NCBI RefSeq assembly: GCF_010183535.1
Contig: NC_071331.1
Span: forward strand, 17,360,001-17,424,000
Reading direction: 5' to 3'
Origin: Caenorhabditis remanei
Lineage: Eukaryota; Nematoda; Chromadorea; Rhabditida; Rhabditidae
Length of the DNA: 64,000 bases
Within the stretch, counting starts at the first letter, position 1. Each line of letters opens with the position of its first letter. The position numbers and the translations under genes were made by a program. Positions 34,816-46,700 of this stretch are shown piece after piece. The notes beneath the pieces are model-generated. The model ran no database searches. It was not told where the DNA came from and saw only the letters and a program-made list of their open reading frames with translations.

Positions 34816-36034
34816 TTATCGTTGAGCGCGAGCCTTCAAATCATCGTTTGCACACCAGAGCGTCTGAAATAGGCGTTTGTAAGAACTGAAAAAATTAATG
34901 AACTCAAGTCTCACCAGTTTTGAATCTGCAGTCGCTGCTACGAAGTGTTGTGGACTGAATTCAGCAATATGGCATGGCTGATTATTTGGGGCAGGAATTT
35001 TGAGAGCAACTGATCCTGATTCGACGTCATAGAAGTAGATCATACCGTCTGAACTTCCAACCATCACATGAGATGACTCTGGTGTGAAAGACGCCATCAT
35101 TGGAATACGAAGACAATTCTGATGCTCTTGGAAAACATTCTTGATGACTCCAGAGAATGCGTCAACTAGACTGAAAATGTATTTTGATATAAATGAAGCA
35201 TAATAACACGAAATCTTACAAAAGCTGTGCCGAGTTTGTGCAGATAAGAATGTATTTTCCACATGGAGAGAATCTCATTGCTGTCCACTCAACTCCGTGT
35301 TCATTTTCTAATGGACCGAAACTTGAGAATGGTCCCTTGTCAAACGACCGCAAATCATATAACTTGATGATGTTGTTGTCCAATCCAGCAGCAAAAAGAA
35401 GTCCTTCTGGATCGAATGTAGCTATCGGAGTGGCTGATAGATTCATCAAGCCTATGCAATTGTGTGTTTTCAGATCCCATAACCTAATTGTTTTGTCTTC
35501 GGCCACCGACAAGAACATATCATCCAATGGAGACACGTTGATTCCAGTGACACTGAATAAGATGAAAAATAAAATAAGTTTTGATACCGTATACTTACAG
35601 TTTATCATGCCCTTGAAAGTACCGAATGTATTTGTTGTCAATTAATGACAAGTATCGAATTGTATCTGGAAAGAAGAAACTTACAATTAGAAGGGAAAAA
35701 TTAGAGTAAACTCACTGTCTACTTTTGTAGATCCATGCAGCGCACACATTGCATCTGAAGCGAACTTTACATGAGAGCATCCATATTTCTTGCTGTTGAC
35801 ACTGCGAGATCGCATTCCAGAATTCATATCATATAAGAACATGGAATCATCATCAGTTGACATAATCATATTTTCTCCTGATGAGCTGAAGGATAGACTA
35901 TTCACTTTTGCCATTGAGTCTGAAGGTTGCTGCAAAATCTTGATTTTTTATAAGTTTACATATAATTGTATTACCTTTGCTGGAACTAGTTTTGTGAGCG
36001 TTTCCACTGTAAGCTCAACTTCTATAGGCATCAT
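34816..36034 (-). CDS. swd-2.1: WD-repeat protein WDR82/SWD2 (SWD-2.1)
   Basis: Six minus-strand exons (35975-36034, 35716-35929, 35599-35665, 35220-35552, 34915-35170, 34816-34863) give 325 residues, close to human WDR82. Strong family stretches are TIRYLSLIDNKYIRYFQGHD, DKTIRLWDLKTHNCIGLM, TFDPEGLLFAAGLDNN and KLYDLRSFDKGPFSSF. Swd2 recruits SET1/COMPASS for H3K4 methylation and also acts in transcription termination. Two ATG codons are adjacent at the start; I used the first. The gene is divergent from hcf-1 and lies 233 bp upstream of its paralog, so the pair may be one transcription unit. Confidence 0.85.
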
Positions 36035-36412
36035 TTTTTCTGTAACAAATAATAATTAAAGTTTGAGATGTTATTGAGATTCGCTAAAAATTTCGAATCG
36101 GTAAAACCGGTTTTTAAAGCGGAATAATATGTGGTTTATAGATGTGTTGATTTTTATACAGAAAAATAATTTAACTAATCATTTAATCTGGTAATAAGAT
36201 ACCAATAATCCTTGAAAAGGTTGAAAAAAAAGACACCTTCAAAAAAATTAAATTCGAAACCAAAAGAGCAAACGCGCTCCATTGAGAATTTGGCACAATG
36301 CCAAAAAATCGGTGGGCGCGCCACATTCAGATTTTCGTTCTTTATCGTATTTTTGCTCCTTTTTGATGAATTTGCAATATATTTAATTTATCTCATAATT
36401 ATTGCAGGCATA
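36035..36412. promoter_or_regulatory. Divergent promoter of swd-2.1 and hcf-1
   Basis: These 378 bp lie between two divergent start codons. At 36315-36322 is the palindrome GGCGCGCC inside gtgggcgcgccaca, an isolated GC-rich site in AT-rich DNA that resembles E2F-type cores. A tattgcag precedes the hcf-1 ATG. Confidence 0.42.
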
Positions 36413-39046
36413 ATGGACGAAAATAATGAGCTGGATCACATGGATTACCATGAAGAAAATGTAAATTTCTGATTGACTATGAAAACTGTATTATTGATTT
36501 TCAGAATGCACCAGTAGATGAAACCGACAAAAAACTAGTGCGGTGGCGAAAAATTAACGAGAATGATGGACCAACTCCGAAGTAAGATAAAAATATTCAA
36601 AGATAACACTCAATAAACAAGTATTATAGACCGAGACACGGCCATCGAGCAGTAGTCATAAGAGACTTGATAGTTATTTTCGGTGGCGGAAATGAAGGAA
36701 TGATTGATGAGCTGCATGTATACAACACCGGTGAGTTTTGAAAAGAGCATAAAACGATGGGCAAAATAAAGGTTTCAGAAACTCGTGAATGGGTCGTTCC
36801 TCAAATACGTGGTGAAGCTCCTCATCCGGCTGCTGCTTTTGGCGCTGCTGCGTTCGGAACAAAAGTGTACATTTTTGGAGGAATGGTAGAATACGGAAAA
36901 TATTCGAACGATGTATACGAGCTCACAGCTACTCGTTGGGAATGGCGTCGAATGACAACAAAGGTTATGGGAAAAGATTTGCCTCCTGCTCCACGCATCG
37001 GACACAGTTTTGTCGTTTCTGAAAAGAATCAAAAAGCCTATATGTTTGGTGGATTGTGCAATGATTTGAATGACAACAAAAGAAATATTCCACGCTACAT
37101 GAATGATCTTTACGTACTTGATCTGTCAACAGCTCCGAATGCTCTTGTTTGGTCAAAGCCAGAGATTAAAGGAGATCAACCATCTGCTCGAGAGTCCCAT
37201 ACTGCTGTTCTCTATGAAAACGACCGAGTTTCAAGAATGGTAGTTTACGGAGGAATGGACGGCAACAGACTCGGAGATCTCTGGTATCTGGACTTGAATA
37301 CTTTGCAGTGGACTGAAATGAAAATTACTGATCCACGCCATGGCTTCCCGCCAATGCCAAGATCACTTCATACGTCTGTTTTGATAGGAACGAAAATGTT
37401 CGTGTATGGAGGATGGGTTCCGGTCATGCCAACAGCTCCTGGTGAGCAACAAGACAAGGAGTGGAAGTGCACCAGCTCTCTTGGATGTTGGGACGTAGAA
37501 GAAAATCGCTGGGTTCCATTACAGCAGTACGACACCGATAAGGATGATGAGCCCCGAGCGCGCTCCGGACATTGCGCTGCTGCGATGGGAGACCGTATGT
37601 TCATTTGGTCCGGAAGAGATGGATATCGTAAAGCGTGGAGTAATCAAGTTTGCTGTCGTGACATGTGGGTACTGGAAACCATGAAACCAGAGCAATCAGC
37701 TAAAGTTCAACTTGGGCGTGCTGGTTTCAGTTCTCTTGAGGTAAATCATTGTTTTTTTTTAATTCAAACTTACACTTCGGTACTTCTAGGTTTCGTGGCC
37801 ACCAGTGCCAGGAGCTACTGGATACTTTTTGCAAATTGGATTTGGAGACCCGAAAGATGCATCGGCATCTCCAGCAAAACGAGGACAAGTATCTCCTCGT
37901 AAACAACCAGCGGCGGCAACTGTTCAGAAGGAAGATGAACAAAACAAAGGAGTAACTCCTTCGTTGATTTCAACTCAAGGAACAACTTACACTACTCCAG
38001 CTCCTTCCAAACCAGCTATCGGAGAAGGAGGACTCCCACAAGATCTCTTCGAAGATTCTGAAAAGAACGAGGGAACCTCGACGTCTCCAAAACCATCTGG
38101 AGATTCCCAAGCAGACGTTGATTCGAAAAAGCGCGAAAGCAGTTCTGAAAACGCAACTGCGCAGACCTCAGATAGTGATGTTAAAAAAGAGATTGGAGAA
38201 GAAAAGAAGAAAGTGGAAGTACAATTCGAAAACGCGGATGACGATCTCCCATGGTTCGATGTAGGAATAATCAAGAATGCGTCAATAAACGTCACTCACT
38301 ATTTCAATGCTCGGCAACAACCTCTTGAGAAGCAACTTCATGATTTAGTTGAACATAATGCATTCAAATGTATAAACGAGCCAAACTTCACTGCTGAAGA
38401 CAAAGTTGCACTTATCAACGGTCAAACGTATCGGTTCCGTGTGAGCGCCATTAATGGATTGGGAAAAGGAGCTTGGAGTGAAACAGCTTCGTTCAAGGTA
38501 TCAATCCATTTTTATAAAACAATACAACATTTATTCCAATTTTAGACATGTGTTCCCGGGTATCCAAGTGCTCCATCTTCCATCCGAATCACCAAGTCTC
38601 AAGATGGTGCTCAACTTACATGGGAGCCACCATCTAACACCAATGTTTCTGGAAAAATCATCGAGTACAGTGTCTATTTGGCAGTGAAGAGTCAAACGGC
38701 AAATCCTGCTGATAGTCAGTTGGCATTCATGAGAGTGTACTGCGGACCCCACGCGGAGTGCCAAGTCCCACAAGCGAACTTGGGAACAGCTTACGTCGAT
38801 CAAACCAATAAACCAGCAATTATTTTCAGAATTGCAGCTAAAAATGAGAAGGTAAGAATATTCTGAGCACAGTCCGATTAAAACGCAAATATTTTGTTTT
38901 AGGGATACGGACCAGCAACTCAAGTTAGATGGCTGCAGGATCAGCAAAAGTCAATGCCACCAAGAAGTTTTCCAAATGTGGCCCCAGGATATCTCTACCA
39001 ACACGCGACTCCACATTTGAAAAAGCCTCGCTTCGAACATCATTGA
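36413..39046 (+). CDS. hcf-1: Host cell factor HCF-1
   Basis: Seven exons (36413-36460, 36505-36581, 36630-36730, 36779-37740, 37790-38497, 38546-38851, 38903-39046) give 781 residues, the size I recall for the worm protein. Residues about 25-390 are Kelch repeats ([46 protein letters not shown]). A low-complexity acidic and Lys-rich region follows, then fibronectin type III segments ([29 protein letters not shown]). The central proteolytic HCF repeats of vertebrates are absent. HCF-1 is a chromatin co-factor that bridges transcription factors to SET1/MLL complexes and, in worms, restrains DAF-16. Confidence 0.93.
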
Positions 39047-39127
39047 TCAATTCAAGTTTCATGTTCTTTTCTTATTTCAAATCTAAATCAAAACCGATAC
39101 TCAGCTCCCATATATGACTATTTTATG

Positions 39128-39259
39128 CATACTTGCAAACCGGGAAACGGGCCGGTGCGTAGCTCGCTGAGATCTACATTTTGGTATATTTTTCAGCTCA
39201 AAACAATTATTTTTATGTGAGCTATGCGCCGGCCCGTGTCGGCTCGGTTTGCAAGTATG
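39128..39259. repeat. Foldback repeat in the hcf-1 3' flank
   Basis: The outer arms CATACTTGCAAACCG and CGGTTTGCAAGTATG are exact reverse complements. Inside them, gggccgg and ccggccc, then tagctc and gagcta, also pair, giving arms of about 38 bases with a few mismatches around an AT-rich loop. It resembles a short palindromic MITE. If it lies within the transcript it would form a strong hairpin. Confidence 0.75.
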
Positions 39260-39529
39260 GTTTTATGCTCTTGATTTTATTTAGATGAATATTTGTCCTC
39301 CCTTTAAATGCCTTTCATATAATCTAGTGCTTTTCCTTCCCCTCCCCTCCCCTCATGTGTCTATTATCTCCGAACCCTCTGTCATCTTTTAAAATTTTCA
39401 TTCAAGCCAACCTCCAGCAGTTTTCATCATTATATGTGCCGCATCTTTACTTTCGTTTCTGATGTTTTTTATAATCTTGCTGAAAGCAAAATAAATATTC
39501 ACATGACTCCACCCTCTTCACAACCTATC

Positions 39530-39543
39530 ATCTCCATAGCAAC
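39530..39543 (+). promoter_or_regulatory. X-box-like RFX/DAF-19 site
   Basis: ATCTCCATAGCAAC fits the worm X-box consensus RYYNYYATRRNRAC at all 14 positions. It lies 179-192 bases upstream of the RD3-domain ATG, a normal distance for ciliary genes. By base-counting, about two matches to this consensus would be expected by chance over 64 kb of both strands. Confidence 0.5.
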
Positions 39544-39721
39544 GCATTTCGTGTGGAGGGGATGTTATGCACATATAAAAAGCCGAGTGAGACAAGCGAA
39601 GTGATGATTCAAATGCGGATAAGCCGCCTTGATTTGGTTGCTCTCTCTCTCACTCTCATTTCATCTCTTCATCTTTTCAGGTTCTCCATTCTCATATTTT
39701 CGTATTTTTCCGTATTTCAGA

Positions 39722-40945
39722 ATGTTCCGCTGGTTTTTCCAAGGTGACAACGTCGCCAGAAGTTTCGATTCTCCATCTGAAACTCAAAGTGCTCGTGATG
39801 ATCGAAAGACAATCGGTGACTACGCGGATAACTTTTTGTTGTTCGATTTGGTAATCGGAGAAGTTGAAATGGCAGTTGTACGGTACGAGTTGGATAAAGA
39901 AATGAAAGAAGAAGAAGAGAGAAAAGCTGAACGACGTCCAGATTACTCGTGGTTAATGTCTGGAGGATCTCGTCGATTCAGAAAGCAACTCGATGCTGGA
40001 GTGAGTTTCTAGAAAGGAAATATTGATTTCGAAATGTTCAATTCAAATAACATGTGCTTTCATAAAACTTCCAATTTCCCAAAGACTTTAAAGCCTCTTA
40101 TTATTCTAATCTCAAAGTTCTCTCATGACAGATAAATGATTACCGAGAGAGAGATTCTTCTAGAAATCTCTTTTTCTAATAATAGTTGTTGTCTTTTCTT
40201 CTCAGTTTTGATCACTTGCTTCACCAATCTATTGACGTAATTCGTTTCGGAAATGGATAACAAACTGGGCAGGAAATTGAAAAGTGTCATAATTTCCGAT
40301 GAGTGGGATTACTTTTTCTTCTAAATGAAGAGTTTCCTCTTCTCCTAATAATTTCCTCATTTTCAGGAAAGAAATCGAATTGAAAACGCGTGCGAACGAC
40401 TGAAACCATGTGAATGGTCGAAAACAATTGAGACGTGGAAGATGAAGACGAAGGTAATAAGATTCGTAATCTTTTTAATCTCTTTAATCCCCATTTTCTA
40501 GACTTTTCGAAATTGATTCTCAAGATGTGTCATCTCTTTTTTCTTTTCATTCTTTTTTACGTAAAGACGAGTGCAATTAGATTGATTGAAAGGCTTCGAA
40601 GAGTCAGATTAGGCTGTGGGTGGGCTCCAATAAGGAACACTTCCTTGAATAACTTCTTTGAATAATCTCTGTCTATTTTATGGGACTAGAATTTCCCTTT
40701 TCCATAAGAAATCTGAACTTTTTCAGAATCCAGAATCTCGCGATGACATCATCAAACTATTCGTTGCTGCCACTCACGACACCATTCAATCCAGGAAGCA
40801 CGAGCCAACAATTACAGAAGTTCTCAAGAATTTCGCTACTGGAAAATCTGGGCATACAGTAAGACACGGAGAGTCTCCACGCGAGAATCTTTCATCAAGA
40901 AATCTTGCGGAACTCTCGTTTATTGAGTTGCAAGAAATTGTCTAG
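39722..40945 (+). CDS. RD3 (retinal degeneration 3) domain protein
   Basis: Exons 39722-40000, 40367-40453 and 40727-40945 encode 194 residues. The RD3 pattern is clear: a helical N-terminal segment with EMAVVRYELDKEMKEEEERK, then PDYSWLMSGGSRRF, then ERNRIENACERLKPCEW, then the closing helix DDIIKLFVAATHDTI. Vertebrate RD3 binds and inhibits retinal guanylate cyclases and escorts them to the photoreceptor outer segment. Worm ciliated neurons use many receptor guanylate cyclases, so a comparable partner role is a reasonable inference. The ATG follows tttcag, and an X-box-like site lies upstream. Confidence 0.78.
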
Positions 40946-41134
40946 ATTTTCGTCTCTCTGATATATTTTTTTTTCTGTAATTTTGTGTATTGTATATTTG
41001 GCTTTCATAATGTATTTATTTGAATAAATGTATTTATTTTGACTGTACAGAAATGATAAATCTGCATCTATTTTTTTCACAAAAAGACCTGGATACATCT
41101 GGACTTCTTACCAATTCAAAACTTGAATCTCTCT

Positions 41135-41206
41135 CCATTTTTTGATTATTTTCAATGGTTCGACAATTCCATTCGACGACATCATCGAATAACAATCAAA
41201 AAATGG
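41135..41206. repeat. 13-bp-stem hairpin
   Basis: CCATTTTTTGATT at 41135-41147 is the exact reverse complement of AATCAAAAAATGG at 41194-41206. The 46-base spacer contains smaller pairings. Confidence 0.6.
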
Positions 41207-41328
41207 AAATGAGATCAGAAAAATATCAGAAAAATACCAGAGAATCTTCTAGAACTGAATAAGGACGACTCTTCGAACAGTACTGTTTTCTTATAAAACG
41301 GAATAAGTGCATGGTAGGAAAAGGGGGC

Positions 41329-41366
41329 GGAGTCAATGCGGTTGAATAATTGACTCCGATCGGAGT
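41329..41366. repeat. Overlapping short palindromes
   Basis: GGAGTCAAT (41329-41337) pairs with ATTGACTCC (41349-41357). The second arm overlaps the perfect 14-bp palindrome ACTCCGATCGGAGT (41353-41366). These alternative pairings lie just downstream of the phosphatase stop codon. Confidence 0.5.
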
Positions 41367-41444
41367 GTGTCTAATTGGCAACGATCGGAATTGTTTGTGT
41401 GCACATTCATATTTATTACAAATTAGTTGAAATTTCGAATTCTC

Positions 41445-43593
41445 CTATTGAATTGTGAGTTGTCTCAAAATGGTGGTTATACTGTTCTCTTGATCTTTGC
41501 CAATTCGATTGCAGCAACCCTGGAAAAGTGGAGAATTTGGTAAAATCCAATTTGTAGAGATATAGAAAACATACATCAGCGGCAATCTGTTCACCAACCA
41601 TCATGCAGGCAAATGAGAATTGATTGACGTTTTGAACAGAGTGAAGTCGTCCATTTCTCAACTGAAATACAGTGGAACTGAATGTATTTAAGTTACTTGT
41701 CAGTTACTCACATTTTTAAGAGATTTCGGCACATTAACAGCTTGTCTCTTTAGCAGAGAAAAGTTGGCACTTTCAAAAAGAGCATAAGTTCCAGCTCTTC
41801 CACACCCCGAGAGACTCATGAAGACGGGCGGTCCAGGGTACTTTTCAAGATGATACTGCAACTGCCAAATGTGTTTTGATTCAGATGGAATCGAATCGTG
41901 AAGCCAGTTTTTGTAGTGATGGACGTGAATGAATCTGAAGAGAGAAAAGGATTGTTCACAAAAACTAACGAAACGAATGTTTCTTACGTCTTGGAAGTTC
42001 CATTCGTGACACTGATAACCTTCAAATTCCATCCTTTCGCCATCTCAACTTGCTTGAATTCTCCAACTCGAATCGATCGTTCTTCGAAACTTAAGAAGTC
42101 TCTGAAGTTTAAAATCTAAATTTCTTTCCGAAATCAGTTCACTAACTGATTCTTCGGAAATACAGAATCCCCGTCAAAACTCTTGTATTCTTGATCTGTC
42201 ATGATAAGAAGAACACACTGAACCTTCTGTTCCAATAACATTTGCCAGAAGTCAGCAGCAGTATTTGGTAGAGGAAATTGAGTCAGAATCGCCTTTTTCC
42301 GGTCATTCAGTTTGACCCAATTAGCATGAATATACGAGGAATCTGACATTTTCACACGTGAATGATCCATACAAATGATGTCGGCAAATCGGTTTTTCGA
42401 CATGTTTGCAAGGAAGTTTCTTTTCGAAACATGGTTAGGAATGTAACCAGAAACTTGGTTCCAATCACTCTGAAAATAAAAAAAATTCTAGTTCTCATTC
42501 AGGAGTTTAAAGCCAACTCACAACTGCTAAAGTCGATTTCGGATCCAGAAGTTTCTCACCCAACGGTTTCAGTGCGCTCATATCAATTTCATTTTTCTCT
42601 ATTTCATCTGAAATTCCGTATGTTGTTGTCTATCTCAAAACTATCATATTCACCCAGAAGCTTATCCACTTCTATCGTTTTCTTCTTCTCATTCTCTTGA
42701 TTTTCAGATTTTTGATCGGTTTTCTCCTTTTCATCCTTTTTACTCCCATTTGTTGAATCTACTTTAGTTTTCTCTCCTTTTTCATCTTTTTCACTTCCAA
42801 TTTTTTCTTTTGATGGTTTCACATCTTCCGCTGATTTAGCTGTCGTTGGTTTCACCCCTTCTTTTTCTGGTGTAAGTGGCTCTGAGTTTTTATTTGTATG
42901 ATTCAAATGTCAACTTCGTAGTTCGACTCTTTAAAACTACCTTTTTCCTGCTTTTGTGGTGTGACTGGAACTTTCGGAGTGTTCCCAACTAAAACGACTT
43001 CTCCAAGTTGCTGAAATGGATTACGGTTGGTACGGTGGTTTAAAGGAACATGTCGCGGCGCAAGTGCGGGGTCTCGTAATGAACGATAAAGGTACGGTCG
43101 CTAGAGATATTTGAAATTTATTTCCCATTTTTTCTCTCCCTTTTTTAACTTTTCCAAGCTTAAAAGAACTATTCAAATTTAACATTTTTATTCTCCTTAA
43201 TGTTCGAAAAATGCAAAAATTTCTCGACAAATGCTTACAAACTTTCGACAAACATACCTCATTGGGCACCGGAGGTAACGGTGCTATCGGCTTCATTCTA
43301 GGTTGCTTATGTGTAGTTTTTGATTTACTTTTTCTCGAACGCTTCTTCTTTTTCTTTTTGCAACACAAAAATCCACTCTTCTTCTTACTTTTCGAGCGAG
43401 ATTTCGATCCACGCTTCTTGTGCTTTTTGTTTTGCGTCCCATGGCTTTTGTGCTTACGAACTTTACTGGGGTCTCTCGTTTTTCCATCTGAATTTCTTTG
43501 ATTTGACACGGTTTCAACGATTTCTGGCTCACGTGGTTTCTGAACACTCGTTTTGTGTTTCTTACGCTTCTTTTCGACTGCTTTCACATCCAT
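41445..43593 (-). CDS. Protein tyrosine phosphatase homolog lacking the catalytic Cys
   Basis: Nine minus-strand exons (43258-43593, 42941-43010, 42654-42881, 42522-42607, 42147-42469, 41988-42101, 41712-41934, 41575-41661, 41445-41519) give 513 residues. The first 220 are Lys-, Ser- and Glu-rich with a polybasic stretch after two Cys (FLCCKKKKKKRSRKSK). The rest is a classical PTP fold: SKNRFADIICMDHSRVKM, SYIHANWV, and FPLPNTAADFWQMLLEQKV. The signature HCSAGIGRTGT is replaced by MSLSGCGRAGT, so Cys is Ser. The WPD loop reads WLHD. It should be catalytically dead but may still bind phosphotyrosine. Similar divergent PTPs are numerous in nematodes. Confidence 0.78.
43035..43100. repeat. Possible dispersed-repeat fragment in a phosphatase intron
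   Basis: This GC-rich block (gcggggtctcgtaatgaacg) is embedded in an AT-rich intron and shares the ggtctcg core with the block near 21210. I recall such a motif as part of a common worm repeat, but I cannot verify it here. Confidence 0.35.
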
Positions 43594-43708
43594 TTTAGTC
43601 CCAGAGGTTGTAATCGAAACGAGTAAATGTTTGAATAAAGCACTCCTTAATTTTCTTTTCAAATTGATAGAAATAGTTTATCACGTAAATTAATTTTTTT
43701 TCAGAATT

Positions 43709-46700
43709 ATGCTACCGTTGCCGTGGTGGATTCTCGGAACGGGCCCCGAAGAGGATTCCGACAACGAAGCCGACACTTTGGACGATGATTCTGAGCATTC
43801 CGAAGAAGTGGGAGAGTCGGCTCCATCAACTCCATATTCCATATTTCGTACACCGTCATCGATGGTAAGAAAGTGACATTGTAGAATTGAACTAAATGTG
43901 TTTTACAGCCGTTCACCGATACTCGCGATGAATTGCCAAAAGTTGTTAATCTTTCAACTTTCATGAGTGTTGCTAAAAGACGTTCTTCTTCGAAATTCGA
44001 GATTCCAACATCTCCGAAAGTTCGTAAAACCGAAAAGCGGAATAGTCTTGTTAGAAACGAAACAGAGATCATGAACAAAACTATGGATGCAGAAGGTTTT
44101 GGAGACTTCAATCAGACTATCGGGTAAGTCAACACTTTTTCTTTGTAAAAGTTATTTTTATTTTTAAGAATGCCATTTGTCACCGAAAGAATACTATTAG
44201 GAAGCCCAATGCCACTGGGTGATACTTTGAATGAAACATTCAATCTGGATTACGTTGATGGTCCAAACGAAGAAAGAAGTTCGGAAGAATCGCCAGTAAG
44301 AGATCAACATCTGCGAATGTTTCTTGATTCTTTCAATGAAACCACTGTACTTTTCAACGATACAATGACCGGGGATGTCAATTTGAATGAGAAAAATGAA
44401 GCGGTTGGAGATTGGGTCTTCAAAAATAGCAAATTCCTTCATGAGGTAGTAAAAAATGTTCTGTGAAATGCGTGAATTCAAATGTAAATTGTAGGAGCCG
44501 ACTGACGCAGAAGTTGCTCTCGAACCTGTTGAGGATAATGCTTTCAAAGAGCCTGGACAGCCAAAGGTACAGAGTTAATATTTTATTTAATTTTTAATTT
44601 TTCTGGATTTCAGAAGAAACGTGGAAGAAAGCCGAAAGTATCTCCAGTCGAAACTGAGATTTCCATGTAAGTGATCAAATTTCTTCCTCTGTGTTTTGCC
44701 GAATCCAAACCAACTGTGCTAGTCGAACGTCTTCCGGAGACTCGGAAATCGTAGAGTGGGGCTCACTAGACGAGAAGGATGGTGTTGGATAGTAAGCAGA
44801 GTCGTCGGTGAACGAAGAAGTTTTGGAACTCCAAGTTTCTAATTCGATTGCTTCTAGCTCGGATACAGGTTCACCCGATTCGAGTAGCATCCCATCTGCG
44901 TCCATAACTTGAGGTCCTTCGACTTCCAGAATTGTTTCTAGCGGATAGGGCGGCTCGTCCGATAGTGCGGCGTCTCTATCATAATGCTTGTCAGCTGGTA
45001 CACTCGGATGAGTTTCATAAAGACCAATTCTAACACGAATACCTTTTTTGTTACAGTAATTCCTCAATCTAAAATGATATTAGATTGATTTTTCTAGCTT
45101 GTAATCGAAACTCACAACTTGTAAATTTGAATGAATATCGAATTAAATAGTTGCACGAAGCTCATAATAGAACTTCCAACAAAAAGACCGGCTTGTCCTC
45201 CCAACTCTGATATAAAACCTGCTGTACTGGTAGTTCTAATTTCCTTATACTGTTCGTATTCCAAATAAGTGAAGCTCGCTTCGATACGAAACATATATGA
45301 TGGATCAGGATCATAGTCTATGCTGGTTGTCAATTGAACCGTATTTTCAATCCGAGAGCAAGCAGGAGTACATTTGTAACCAATTGTCGATGGCGTTAAG
45401 CTTATATTGGCAAAATTGTCTACAATTACATCAGGCTCACATATTGGGACGTCTTTCAAATACGGTAGCTAAAAACTTTGTTGCTTTTTTTATTGCTGTG
45501 TCGACTCACTGTGTATTTATAGTAAGGAACTGTGCAATTATACTGATCAATCAACTGCATTAGCCACTTGTAAACGAAGCAAGTGAATTTCCCTTGATAA
45601 ACGGGTTCTGTAGAACATCCATCACTTTTTGGAAGAAGAATCATGGACTTTTGATAGAAACGAATACGATTCCAATCATTACTGTTCAAGTAGTACCTCG
45701 GATATATCCCAACCTCGATATTTGAATCACCATTGTAGAGAACCAGTTGTGGCTAAATTTGGATTTGTTTCTGCAGAATCAGTAATTAAAGCATTACCAA
45801 AACACCACTGTTCAATATTGGACTTGTCATATTATTGAAAAATATGGAAACTTTCGAAACTTCATCGGTATCATTTTGATAATAGTCATCCATCAGCCGG
45901 AAGCATCTTCCCCGAAGCATCGCATATGTTGGTTGAAATATATCACAACAATTATAAGTGAGACTTCCCCCATAACAAGTTTGAAACATGTCTTGACAAG
46001 TATATCCATTCTTGTTATACATGAAATCAAACATTTCATACTGTGTTCGATTGTCACGCCATTTCATGTAATACGAATGTATTTTCTCTCTGCAATTGAT
46101 GGTTATAACAATATCTCCAATTTTTATTAAACCTGTACGTCTCATTGAACGTGTCACCGTCCGCATTATCGAATCCAAATCCAGTCATTGCATACTGTAG
46201 CACGTGGAAGTTAGTTTTGTTCTCCATATAACCTAGGTGATTGTACATATCTGAAATTATGATTATTCAAATTGGAATAACGTTCTCAGCAAACCTTCTA
46301 ACACATTATAATAGTTGATGAAATCAGGATTCCGAGGACAGAAAATCATAGTAGGAAACTTTAATTGCTTAGCCTAAAGCAAAAGAAGAAATCATAGTTT
46401 TCATTGATTTATGTGCACTTACTGGTAGTATTGTCAACAATGTCGTAGTTGCTTCATCTTCATATTGCTTCAAAATTTGCGCAGTATTAACAATCGACCA
46501 GCCCGCACATGCCATGATTACTATCGCCCAAAATATTTTTTCCATTAGTGAATTGGACATCATAAATGCCGAAAGTCCATGCAGTTCACGAAGCCAAAGA
46601 TATTTACAATTACAGTGAAATTGAGCTATTTTCATTGCTGGCTCATAATTCGTTGTGTTTATAGAAGCGAGTGTTATGGGGTTTCTGAATAAATCAATTC

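Larger units (their letters stand above)
39047..39721. other. hcf-1 3' flank and RD3-gene promoter
   Basis: This 675-bp stretch contains a 132-bp foldback repeat, poly(A)-signal-like AATAAA near 39492, an X-box-like site at 39530-39543, and a pyrimidine-rich leader ending tatttcag one base before the next ATG. Confidence 0.5.
40946..41444. other. Convergent intergenic region with palindromes
   Basis: This region lies between the 3' ends of the RD3 gene and the phosphatase gene. AATAAA occurs near 41023. Two hairpin-forming segments are listed separately. No coding signal is seen. Confidence 0.45.

Noticed and set aside
44614..44670. AT-hook gene ending at ATG TAA at 44665-44670
   Set aside because: The TAA is part of a strong gtaagtg donor, and exons at 47001, 48787 and 48959 continue the frame. 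It stays possible as an alternative end.
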